From assembly GCA_017959135.1 (NCBI GenBank), contig JAGDBH010000013.1, forward strand, positions 1-15,336: a stretch of 15,336 bases of DNA, given 5' to 3'. The notes beneath the pieces were generated by a model. The model was not told the origin of the DNA and searched no databases. It was given only the letters and a program-made list of their open reading frames with translations. The stretch is from Succinivibrio sp. (GTDB lineage: Bacteria > Pseudomonadota > Gammaproteobacteria > Enterobacterales > Succinivibrionaceae). A program made the position numbers and the translations under genes. Positions 8,772 to 15,030 of the stretch are shown piece by piece; within the stretch, counting starts at the first letter, position 1; every line of letters begins with the position of its first letter.

Positions 8772-9076
8772 TGATCTTCTAAGTATACATGCAAATTAAT
8801 GCACTATACTTTCTACGTACAAAATGCTCCTTAATCGGGAGATATTCATGGCACCAAACAAATAGATAAACACGGCGAATTTTGTATAATACGTTTTTCT
8901 TTCAGGAAAATTGCGCTTATTTACCAAGTGAATGCGATATAAATGCCATTTTATTGATAAATTTTTTTAATCTTTTTTTTAAGAAAATGTTACACAGGTC
9001 AAAAATGGTATACAATAGCGCATATTTTTTTTCTAAGAACTCATAAGTCAGAGTTAATTATCTTGGGGTTTACCAC
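8772..9076. other. Divergent intergenic region between the M15-type gene and typA
   Basis: About 300 bases without a gene, very A/T-rich, with T-tracts at 8961-8980 and 9025-9034. It must hold promoters for both flanking genes. On the + strand a perfect TATAAT lies at 8885-8890 without a good -35, and a better two-part promoter is at 8989-9016. On the - strand TATACT (complement of 8782-8787) and TATAGT (complement of 8803-8808) are possible -10 elements. TGCACTAT at 8800-8807 repeats the half-site seen upstream of glnL. No small reading frame with a ribosome binding site was found. Confidence 0.6.
8989..9016 (+). promoter_or_regulatory. Candidate sigma-70 promoter of typA
   Basis: GTTACA (8989-8994), a 16-base spacer and TACAAT (9011-9016, one mismatch to TATAAT) form a plausible promoter about 60 bases upstream of the typA ATG. 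A TG at 9006-9007 just before TATACA could add extended -10 character. This is a visual match only. Confidence 0.4.
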
Positions 9077-10915
9077 ATGGATGTTCAGAAGATCCGTAAC
9101 ATTGCTATTATTGCTCATGTTGACCACGGAAAAACAACATTAGTTGATAAATTACTACGCCAGTCTGGTACTCTTGACCGTAACGAAATCGGCCAGGAAC
9201 GTATCATGGACTCAAATGATATCGAAAAAGAGCGTGGTATTACTATTCTTTCAAAAAATACCGCTATCAACTGGAAAGATTACCGCATTAATATCGTTGA
9301 TACCCCAGGCCACGCCGATTTCGGTGGTGAAGTAGAACGTGTTATGTCTATGGTTGACTCAGTATTACTGCTGGTTGACGCTGTAGACGGCCCAATGCCA
9401 CAGACACGTTTCGTAACTCAGAAGGCTTTCGCTGCAGGTTTAAAACCAATCGTTGTTATTAATAAGTGCGATCGTGAAGGCGCAAGACCTGACTGGGTTA
9501 TTGATCAGATTTTCGATCTGTTCGACAATCTTGGCGCAACAGATGAGCAGCTGGATTTCCCAGTTGTTTATGCATCAGCATTCCAGGGCTGGGCATCTTT
9601 AGATCTTGAGAATCACGGCGATAACATGGAGCCTTTATTCCAGGCTATCGTTGACAAGGTAAGCCCTCCAGATGCAGATCTTGAAGGTCCTTTCCAGATG
9701 CAGATTTCATCACTTGATTTCACCTCATACGTTGGTGTTATCGGTGTTGGCCGTGTAAAGCGCGGTGTAGCAAAGGCAAATCAGCCTGTAACCATCATTG
9801 ATCGTGACGGTAATACCCGTACCGGTAAGATTGGTCAGGTTCTAGGTTATCTAGGCCTTCACAGAACTCAGGTTGAAAGCGCTGAGGCTGGTGACATTAT
9901 TGCTGTTACCGGTTTAGGTGAGCTGAAGATTTCAGATACCATCTGTGACAACACAGCTGTTGAAGCTCTGCCAGCTCTATCAGTTGATGAGCCAACAGTT
10001 TCTATGAACTTCTGCGTTAACACCTCTCCATTCGCAGGTCGTGAAGGTAAGTTCATCACTTCAAGAAATATTGAAGAGAGACTTCGCGAGGAGCTTGTTC
10101 ACAACGTTGCTCTACGCGTTGAAGCTACAGAAGATACCGACAGATTCAAGGTATCAGGTCGTGGTGAGTTACACCTTTCAGTTCTGATTGAAGAAATGCG
10201 TCGTGAAGGCTACGAGCTGGCTGTATCACGTCCAGAGGTTATCCTTCACAAGGAAGGCGGCAGAACTCTTGAGCCATATGAGATTCTAACCTTAGATCTT
10301 CAGGAAGAGCATCAGGGTCCTGTTATGGAAGAGCTGGGTCTTCGTAAGGGCGAGCTGAAGAACATGGTTCCAGATGGAAAGGGTCGTGTTCGTTTAGATT
10401 ACCGTATCCCTGCACGTGGACTTATCGGCTACCAGTCACTATACATGACTCTGACTTCAGGTACCGGTTTAATGTTCCATACCTTCGACAGCTACGATGA
10501 GTATGCAGGCGGCAGCATCGGTGAGAGACAGAACGGTGTTCTGATTTCTAATGATACCGGTAAGGCTGTTCCATACGCTCTATGGTTCCTACAGGAGCGT
10601 GGCAGACTGTTCGTATCTCCAGGTGAGGAGATCTACGAGGGTGAGGTTATCGGTTTACACGTTCGATCAAACGACCTGACTGTTAACCCATTAAAGACCA
10701 AGAAGCTGACCAACGTTCGTGCTGCAGGTTCAGACGATAACATCATCCTGACTCCAGCAGTTAAGATGACTCTTGAGCAGGCTCTTGAGTTCATCAACGA
10801 GGACGAGCTGGTTGAGGTTACCCCTCAGAGCATCAGAATCCGTAAGAAGAATCTGTCTGAACTTGATCGTGTTCGCGCATTCAGAGCCGCTGGCGGTAAG
10901 AAAGCTGACGAATAA
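9077..10915 (+). CDS. typA: Ribosome-associated translational GTPase TypA/BipA
   Basis: TypA (BipA) is an EF-G/LepA-like GTPase that binds the ribosome and assists 50S assembly and growth under stress, especially cold. The 612 residues compare with about 607 in E. coli. GTPase motifs are intact: G1 AHVDHGKT (13-20), switch region ERGITI (52-57), G3 DTPGH (75-79), G4 NKCD (129-132) and G5 SAF (167-169). EF-G-like domains follow, and the BipA-specific C-terminal domain begins around ARGLIGYQS and ends with [15 protein letters not shown]. The ATG at 9077 is preceded by GGGG at 9065-9068 with eight bases spacing. The gene is monocistronic: it has its own candidate promoter and a strong terminator. 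In E. coli the homologue lies next to the glnA-glnL-glnG cluster; here it lies next to glnL-glnG without glnA. Confidence 0.98.
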   Translation: MDVQKIRNIAIIAHVDHGKTTLVDKLLRQSGTLDRNEIGQERIMDSNDIEKERGITILSKNTAINWKDYRINIVDTPGHADFGGEVERVMSMVDSVLLLVDAVDGPMPQTRFVTQKAFAAGLKPIVVINKCDREGARPDWVIDQIFDLFDNLGATDEQLDFPVVYASAFQGWASLDLENHGDNMEPLFQAIVDKVSPPDADLEGPFQMQISSLDFTSYVGVIGVGRVKRGVAKANQPVTIIDRDGNTRTGKIGQVLGYLGLHRTQVESAEAGDIIAVTGLGELKISDTICDNTAVEALPALSVDEPTVSMNFCVNTSPFAGREGKFITSRNIEERLREELVHNVALRVEATEDTDRFKVSGRGELHLSVLIEEMRREGYELAVSRPEVILHKEGGRTLEPYEILTLDLQEEHQGPVMEELGLRKGELKNMVPDGKGRVRLDYRIPARGLIGYQSLYMTLTSGTGLMFHTFDSYDEYAGGSIGERQNGVLISNDTGKAVPYALWFLQERGRLFVSPGEEIYEGEVIGLHVRSNDLTVNPLKTKKLTNVRAAGSDDNIILTPAVKMTLEQALEFINEDELVEVTPQSIRIRKKNLSELDRVRAFRAAGGKKADE

Positions 10916-10938
10916 TACTCAGGTTTAGAGTCCTGAAA

Positions 10939-10967
10939 GCCTGTACCATTTTGGTGCAGGCTTTTTT
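10939..10967 (+). terminator. Intrinsic terminator of typA
   Basis: GCCTGTACC (10939-10947) and GGTGCAGGC (10953-10961) form a 9-bp stem with one T-G wobble and a five-base ATTTT loop, followed directly by six T and then ATTT. This is a strong rho-independent terminator 23 bases after the typA stop, and it separates typA from glnL. Confidence 0.93.
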
Positions 10968-11031
10968 ATTTCCATAAATGTTATATATATCAAAACATTA
11001 TCCCTATATTCCGTCATTATTCGTAAAAAAC

Positions 11032-11048
11032 TGCACTATTATTGTGCC
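11032..11048 (+). promoter_or_regulatory. NtrC-type binding site upstream of glnL
   Basis: TGCACTATTATTGTGCC contains GCAC-N7-GTGC, the invariant core of the NtrC consensus TGCACC-N5-GGTGCA. It lies about 70 bases before the glnL ATG. Its first 11 bases (TGCACTATTAT) recur exactly at 11088-11098. Autoregulation of glnLG by its own product is the natural reading and is inferred. Confidence 0.6.
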
Positions 11049-11060
11049 TTTTTCAAATTC

Positions 11061-11087
11061 TGTGATAAAGTGTAAGAAAATATCACA
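11061..11087. repeat. Perfect inverted repeat TGTGATA / TATCACA in the glnL leader
   Basis: Seven-base arms TGTGATA (11061-11067) and TATCACA (11081-11087) are perfectly complementary, with a 13-base spacer. Their centres are 20 bases, about two helical turns, apart. The element fits between the two TGCACTATTAT copies. The arms look like CRP half-sites (TGTGA/TCACA), but the spacing is far from the CRP spacing of six. It could be an operator for a dimeric or tetrameric regulator or an RNA hairpin. Confidence 0.45.
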
Positions 11088-11098
11088 TGCACTATTAT
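11070..11098 (+). promoter_or_regulatory. Candidate sigma-70 promoter of glnLG, overlapping the second NtrC-like half-site
   Basis: TATTAT (11093-11098, one mismatch to TATAAT) lies 17 bases after a weak GTGTAA (11070-11075). The -10 is inside the second TGCACTATTAT copy, so protein binding there would affect polymerase directly. No sigma-54 -24/-12 pattern (GG-N10-GC) was seen in this spacer. The start point would fall about 15 bases before the ATG. Weak evidence. Confidence 0.3.
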
Positions 11099-11104
11099 AG
11101 AACG
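11088..11104 (+). promoter_or_regulatory. Second, half-conserved NtrC-like site
   Basis: TGCACTATTATAGAACG shares its first 11 bases exactly with the site at 11032, but the right half lacks GTGC. The two copies start 56 bases apart in the same orientation. It may be a weak co-operative site; alternatively the repeat may be coincidental. Confidence 0.4.
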
Positions 11105-11118
11105 TTATAGGCAGTCTG

Positions 11119-12219
11119 ATGTCCGAAATAGATAAGGAAAATGTATTAGAAAACCTGACAACGGCGGTTATGATCACGGATAACGAGATGAATATCCTGT
11201 ATGCCAATACCGCTGCTGAACAGTTGTGTGGAATTTCGCGAACTCGTCTAAAGTCACAGAAGTTACAGGATCTGGTAGACAGGGAGGAAATTGCACTGAT
11301 AGATACGTTGAATAATCCAGACTTCAACGTCAATTTCCAAGGTTTCTCCGCCGCTGACGTGCGTTTCACTCCTTATCCTGGCAAAACATCAAAAGCCGAC
11401 CTCACTATCTTCCAGTATACAGACAATAAATTTGACGGATTCCTAGTTGAAATCCACCCAATAGCCCATCAGGAAAAACTAATCAATCAGGCCCAGCAGA
11501 ACTTCCAGTTCACCGCAGCCCGAGACCTCATCAGAAACCTTGCTCATGAGATTAAAAATCCTCTGGGTGGCATCAGAGGCGCAGCTCAGCTTATTGAGAT
11601 GACCTATGCTGACAAGGTGGAGAATATAAAGGATTACACCAAGGTTATTATCGAACAGACTGACAGACTGAAGGTTCTGGTTAACAACCTTTTAGGTCCT
11701 CAGCGTCCAAATCCTTTAACCCAGGTTAACATTCACTATCTGATTGAAAAGGTCTTAAAGCTTGTTCAGCTTCAGGATAACTGCAAGAGAATTACAATCA
11801 AGAAAGATTACGATCCATCTCTGCCTGAACTGCCTCTTGATTCAGATTCAATCGAACAGGTTATTTTAAATATCGTCAACAACGCAATTGACGCTCTTGA
11901 TAACGAGGTATTTACCGATCCTGTAATCAAGATTAAAACCCGCGCAAGTTTCAGAACAATCATAAGAGAAACCAAGTACCCGCTGTGCATGGTTGTTTCA
12001 ATCATAAACAACGGACCACAGATTTCCGAACAGTTAAAGAAGACCTTGTTTTATCCAATGGTAACCACCAAGCCTAACGGCAACGGTCTGGGATTATCAC
12101 TGGCTCTGAACATAATCGAACGTCATAATGGAACCATTGAGTGTCTGTCAGATGCTCACGAAACCGCTTTTAGAATAATTTTACCAGTCAAAACAGAAAA
12201 TCACGGAGAATACCGATAA
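11119..12219 (+). CDS. glnL: Nitrogen regulation sensor histidine kinase/phosphatase GlnL (NtrB) with a degenerate G1 box
   Basis: NtrB phosphorylates or dephosphorylates NtrC in response to PII (nitrogen status) in the cytoplasm. The 366 residues compare with 349 in E. coli. There is an N-terminal PAS region (about 8-105), a dimerisation/phosphotransfer domain with the H-box LAHEIKNPLGGIRGAAQ (phospho-acceptor H143), and a GHKL ATPase domain with N-box NIVNNAIDAL and G2 box GNGLGLS. The G1 box, DNGPG in E. coli NtrB, reads NNGPQ (residues 297-301). The aspartate that contacts adenine is Asn and the second glycine is Gln. The rest of the domain is well conserved, so this is unlikely to be a sequencing error. 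Kinase activity may be weak or lost while phosphatase function remains. The ATG has only a weak ribosome binding site (AGGCAG). The stop overlaps the glnG start. Confidence 0.94.
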   Translation: MSEIDKENVLENLTTAVMITDNEMNILYANTAAEQLCGISRTRLKSQKLQDLVDREEIALIDTLNNPDFNVNFQGFSAADVRFTPYPGKTSKADLTIFQYTDNKFDGFLVEIHPIAHQEKLINQAQQNFQFTAARDLIRNLAHEIKNPLGGIRGAAQLIEMTYADKVENIKDYTKVIIEQTDRLKVLVNNLLGPQRPNPLTQVNIHYLIEKVLKLVQLQDNCKRITIKKDYDPSLPELPLDSDSIEQVILNIVNNAIDALDNEVFTDPVIKIKTRASFRTIIRETKYPLCMVVSIINNGPQISEQLKKTLFYPMVTTKPNGNGLGLSLALNIIERHNGTIECLSDAHETAFRIILPVKTENHGEYR

Positions 12220-13655
12220 TGAATCCAATGATTTGGGTAATAGACGATGATGCAAGCATTCGCTTTGTTTTCGATAAGGCTTTGGATGTAAACAGCATTA
12301 ATCATCGTCTTTTTGAAAACGCTGAAGCTGCACTTGAAGCTATTAAGAAAGAAACACCTGATGTTATCGTTTCAGATATCAAAATGCCTGGCATTGATGG
12401 TCTTGAGCTAATCAAAGCAGTTCACGAGGTCGATGAGAACATTCCTTTCATTATCATGACAGCCCACTCAGATCTGTCAGCTGCTATTGATGCCTTCAAT
12501 GAGGGCTCATTTGAATACCTGCCAAAGCCATTCGACATTGATCAGGCTGTTGCAGTTATCAGAAGAGCAGCAGTTCACAGAGTAAACATGCTTCAGCTTG
12601 TTAGCCAGAGAAACCGTAACACTCTTATGGCCTCACCAGTTGAGCAGAAGGATGAGACAGAGATTATCGGCAAGTCACCTGCAATGCAGGATGTATTCAA
12701 GTTTATCGGTCGTGTTTCCAAGACCGATTTACCTGTACTGATTCACGGTGAAATCGGTACCGGTCGTGGTCAGGTTGCAAAAGCTCTGCACAATCACGGT
12801 GAGAGAACCGGAAAGAGTTTTGTTTCTATCAACATCTCATCAATTCCACAGGAAATGGTTAAGTATGAGCTGTTCGGTGACATTACCAAGGATCCTTCAA
12901 CCTGCGCAATTGCAAAGGCAGAAGGCGGTACCCTGTTCATCAGTGAAATCAATGATCTGCCACTGGACTGCCAGTCAAGACTGTTAAAGCTTCTGCAGAC
13001 AGGCGAATACACCAATATCGACAGCACAACAGCAATCAAAGCAAACGTAAGAGTAATTGCCTCAACTTCTCAGGATTTAGAGGCAAAGATCGCCAAGGGT
13101 ACATTTAACTCTGATCTTTTCTACAGACTGAATATCATCAACATCAATATTCCTCCTCTAAGAGACAGAAATAATGATATTCCTCTTCTGACCAAGCATT
13201 TCCTTGCACAGGCAGCTCAGGAAGGCCATACCGAGCCTAAGAAGCTGACTTCAGAGGTTCTGGTATTCCTATGCCGTCTTCCATGGCCTGGCAACGTTCG
13301 TCAGCTGAAGAATCTATGTAAGTACCTGACCATCATGGTAACAGGACGTGATATTCAGCTTGTAGATCTTCCATCTGAGTTCCTGCATGCAAACAACACT
13401 CAGAACAAGAGTACCTCAGGCGGTGCTGTGGCTAAGGAAAATCAGTCATGGCAGGATATGCTCAGAAGCTGGGTTGATGCAAAGCTCAAGGCAGGCGAGA
13501 GAGACATTCTAAATGAGGCTGTACCTGAGTTTGAGAAGGTTATGCTTGAAGCTACCCTTACCTTTACAGGTAATCACAAGCAGGAATCAGCAAAACTTCT
13601 TGGCTGGGGTAGAAATACTCTGACCAGAAAGATTAAGGAACTGAATCTGAAATAA
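12219..13655 (+). CDS. glnG: NtrC-family nitrogen response regulator with inactivated AAA+ / no GAFTGA loop
   Basis: The protein has 478 residues (E. coli NtrC 469). The receiver is intact: acidic pair D10/D11, phospho-acceptor D53, T81 and K103 (PKPFD). The C-terminal Fis-type helix-turn-helix (about 452-475, HKQESAKLLGWGRNTLTRK) is almost identical to E. coli. The AAA+ domain aligns throughout but has lost key residues. Walker A is GEIGTGRG (177-184, R183 for Lys). The segment between ELFG and GGTLF is 15 residues instead of 21 and has no GAFTGA loop. Walker B is TLFISEI (S242 for Asp, Glu kept). One arginine finger is gone (FNSDL, N297 for Arg), while R303 is kept. It therefore should not activate sigma-54 polymerase and probably does not hydrolyse ATP. 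Rhodobacter capsulatus NtrC, which lacks GAFTGA and works with sigma-70, is the nearest known parallel. The start overlaps the glnL stop by one base. Confidence 0.93.
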   Translation: MNPMIWVIDDDASIRFVFDKALDVNSINHRLFENAEAALEAIKKETPDVIVSDIKMPGIDGLELIKAVHEVDENIPFIIMTAHSDLSAAIDAFNEGSFEYLPKPFDIDQAVAVIRRAAVHRVNMLQLVSQRNRNTLMASPVEQKDETEIIGKSPAMQDVFKFIGRVSKTDLPVLIHGEIGTGRGQVAKALHNHGERTGKSFVSINISSIPQEMVKYELFGDITKDPSTCAIAKAEGGTLFISEINDLPLDCQSRLLKLLQTGEYTNIDSTTAIKANVRVIASTSQDLEAKIAKGTFNSDLFYRLNIININIPPLRDRNNDIPLLTKHFLAQAAQEGHTEPKKLTSEVLVFLCRLPWPGNVRQLKNLCKYLTIMVTGRDIQLVDLPSEFLHANNTQNKSTSGGAVAKENQSWQDMLRSWVDAKLKAGERDILNEAVPEFEKVMLEATLTFTGNHKQESAKLLGWGRNTLTRKIKELNLK

Positions 13656-13691
13656 TCGCAAATTTTAGTTCATAGTAAAGCAATTTTTGAG

Positions 13692-13720
13692 TGCAGGCTG
13701 GTTTTCCAGACCTGCATTTT
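13692..13720 (+). terminator. Intrinsic terminator of glnLG
   Basis: TGCAGGCTGG (13692-13701) and CCAGACCTGCA (13706-13716) form a 10-bp stem with one bulged A and a TTTT loop, followed by TTTTCTTT. It lies 36 bases after the glnG stop. Confidence 0.88.
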
Positions 13721-13942
13721 CTTTATCAGAGCAAATTTTTTTTCAGTGAAAACGCCTCTATTCTGAGAGCCTCATCAAATAATATTCTTTATATTCAGAC
13801 AGTTAATTGAGTATTAGTTTTTAGTTATAACAGATGATTAAAAATTAGTATTAGCCAAAAGATTTTTAAAATATAAGAATAGCAATATCGAAAGATACTA
13901 AAAAAAATAACAATCATATAACAATAAAAATTAAGGAATATT
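13721..13942 (+). other. A/T-rich promoter and leader region upstream of the metQN leader peptide
   Basis: No gene is visible. The region must contain the promoter for the met transporter. Possible -10 elements are TATAAC at 13826-13831 and TATAAG at 13872-13877, neither with a convincing -35 at 16-18 bases. No MetJ box (tandem AGACGTCT-like 8-mers), SAM riboswitch or T-box pattern was recognised. ATTAGT occurs at 13814-13819 and 13844-13849 and is identical to the 3' arm of the hairpin at 14060-14087, so alternative pairing with its 5' arm is possible. Confidence 0.5.
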
Positions 13943-14056
13943 ATGAAAAAGAATCTGCTATATCTTCAGAAAGAAGCTATCTTCTTATCTGACAGAAGAA
14001 TCACCCTAAACAAATACTCCGACAGCACTTCTGACTGTATGTGTATGTGCATGTAG
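13943..14056 (+). CDS. Putative Cys/Met attenuator leader peptide of metQN (37 aa)
   Basis: An ATG at 13943 with a good ribosome binding site (AAGGA at 13933-13937) opens a 37-codon frame ending at TAG 14054-14056. The last six residues before the stop alternate Cys-Met-Cys-Met-Cys-Met (codons 32-37: TGT ATG TGT ATG TGC ATG); apart from the initiator Met there are no other Cys or Met residues. The peptide is otherwise polar and has no domain. It sits 82 bases before metQ. A pile-up of the very amino acids relevant to the downstream transporter at the end of a short, well-initiated frame, followed by a hairpin and eight T, is the layout of a ribosome-mediated attenuator such as trpL or hisL. 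The ribosome would stall when charged tRNA-Cys or tRNA-Met is scarce. The alternative, a small metal-binding Cys/Met peptide, seems less likely given position and length. Confidence 0.75.
   Translation: MKKNLLYLQKEAIFLSDRRITLNKYSDSTSDCMCMCM
13966..13992 (+). promoter_or_regulatory. Candidate pause hairpin inside the leader peptide frame
   Basis: TCAGAAAGAAG (13966-13976) pairs with CTTCTTATCTGA (13981-13992), giving 11 bp with one bulged A and a CTAT tetraloop, inside codons 8-17 of the leader. In classical attenuators such a first hairpin pauses polymerase so that the leading ribosome can catch up. The right arm can alternatively pair with AGAAG (13994-13998). Confidence 0.55.
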
Positions 14057-14059
14057 CAC

Positions 14060-14094
14060 ACTAATCTCACTGATATTTTCCATTAGTTTTTTTT
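14060..14094 (+). terminator. Candidate attenuator terminator between leader peptide and metQ
   Basis: ACTAAT (14060-14065) pairs with ATTAGT (14082-14087) across a 16-base loop, and a run of eight T spans 14087-14094. The stem is short and A/T-rich, so it is weak on its own; only the T8 tract is strong. A ribosome stalled on the Cys/Met codons (14036-14053) would cover or approach the left arm and prevent pairing, giving read-through into metQ. A 5-bp hairpin TGTGC/GCACA (14046-14050 and 14056-14060) overlaps the last codons and shares one base with this stem. Confidence 0.5.
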
Positions 14095-14138
14095 AATAAG
14101 TTTTATTTAACAGCGTAAAAGCCGAACGGAGTTTTATT

Positions 14139-14990
14139 ATGTCCAAGTTATCAAAGAAAAATATTTTACTTACTGTTTTTTCAGCATTTTTAGCTTTAAC
14201 CTTAACTGCCTGCAACGATGAGGGCAGCAAATCAGCAAAGGCTGATACTGTTCCTGAGCATATCAAAATCGGCGTAGTTCCAGGACCTTACAAGGATCTT
14301 CTGAAGAATCATCTGACTAAGGTTGTCGAAAGCCGCGGTCATAAGCTTGATTTTGTTGAGTTTTCCGACTGGGTACAGCCTGATTCAGCACTTGATGCAG
14401 GTGAAATTGATGCCAACCTGTTCCAGCACTCAATCTACCTTAAGGCAATTGTTGAGAATCAGGGCTTAAAGCTTGATGAAGTTATCAACGTACCAACACT
14501 AGGCTTATTTGCTTTCTCTGAGAAGGTTAAATCACTTGATGATCTGAGAGATGGTGCCCTGGTTGCACTGCCTAATGATGCAGTAAATCTGTCACGTGCA
14601 TTAAGATTCGCCCGCGATGCAGGCATTATCACCCTAAAGGCTGACAGAGATGATCTCAAGGCATCTATTGCTGACATCGACAAAAACCCTAAGAACTTAA
14701 ACTTCGTGCCAATGGAAGCTGCTCAGCTGCCACGTTCTCTTGATTCAACCGATCTTGCTTTAGTTCCTGGCAACTATGCATATGAAGCAAAACTGCCATT
14801 TGACAAGGCTCTGGCAAAGGAGAAGGTTTCTGAGCCAATCAAGCTTGTGGTTACCGTACAGAGTGATCGTGTAAACACCGTTGGAGCCTTCTTAAAGGAC
14901 GCAGTTGCAAGCCGTGAATTTACCTCATCTGTAAATGCAGATCCTCTATACAGGGATTTTGCTAAGCCAGAGTGGTGGCCTGCAAACTAA
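14139..14990 (+). CDS. metQ: Methionine ABC transporter substrate-binding lipoprotein MetQ (NlpA family)
   Basis: MetQ captures D/L-methionine in the periplasm for the MetNI importer. The 283 residues (E. coli 271) begin with a lipoprotein signal peptide: basic start, hydrophobic stretch, lipobox LTAC with Cys25 as the lipidated residue. Family signatures are IKIGVVPGPY near residue 43, the DANLFQHSIYL block that resembles DANYFQHxPYL of the E. coli protein, LPNDAVNLSRALR, and VPGNYAYEAKL. The ATG is preceded by CGGAG (14127-14131) at seven bases. It lies downstream of the Cys/Met leader peptide and 40 bases upstream of metN; the order Q-N differs from E. coli metN-metI-metQ. Family assignment is firm; methionine is the most likely ligand, but NlpA-family relatives may bind cystine or related compounds, which the mixed Cys/Met leader would also allow. 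Confidence 0.92.
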   Translation: MSKLSKKNILLTVFSAFLALTLTACNDEGSKSAKADTVPEHIKIGVVPGPYKDLLKNHLTKVVESRGHKLDFVEFSDWVQPDSALDAGEIDANLFQHSIYLKAIVENQGLKLDEVINVPTLGLFAFSEKVKSLDDLRDGALVALPNDAVNLSRALRFARDAGIITLKADRDDLKASIADIDKNPKNLNFVPMEAAQLPRSLDSTDLALVPGNYAYEAKLPFDKALAKEKVSEPIKLVVTVQSDRVNTVGAFLKDAVASREFTSSVNADPLYRDFAKPEWWPAN

Positions 14991-15030
14991 TACAGAAGAA
15001 TAATAACCTTTAGTGGAAAGAAAAATAAAA

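Noticed and set aside
8800..8807. TGCACTAT as a further NtrC site between the M15-type gene and typA
   Set aside because: Only the left half matches and no GTGC half follows at the right distance; eight bases alone are weak.
8885..8890. Perfect TATAAT as the main typA promoter
   Set aside because: No -35 hexamer at 16-18 bases (ATAGAT only) and no extended -10 TGn; it would leave a leader of about 180 bases. The pair at 8989-9016 fits better.
11004..11369. Reverse-strand frame of 121 residues across the glnL promoter and start
   Set aside because: It overlaps the conserved glnL N-terminus and the NtrC-like boxes, has no ribosome binding site or recognisable domain, and its end is in the spacer. 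Treated as a shadow.
13794..13812. TTGAGT plus TATAAC (13807-13831) as the metQN promoter
   Set aside because: The spacer is only 13 bases, too short for sigma-70.
13721..14138. SAM riboswitch, T-box or MetJ operator upstream of metQ
   Set aside because: I looked for AGACGTCT-like tandem boxes, a T-box TGGNACC element and a multi-helix SAM aptamer layout and saw none; the Cys/Met leader peptide explains the region better.
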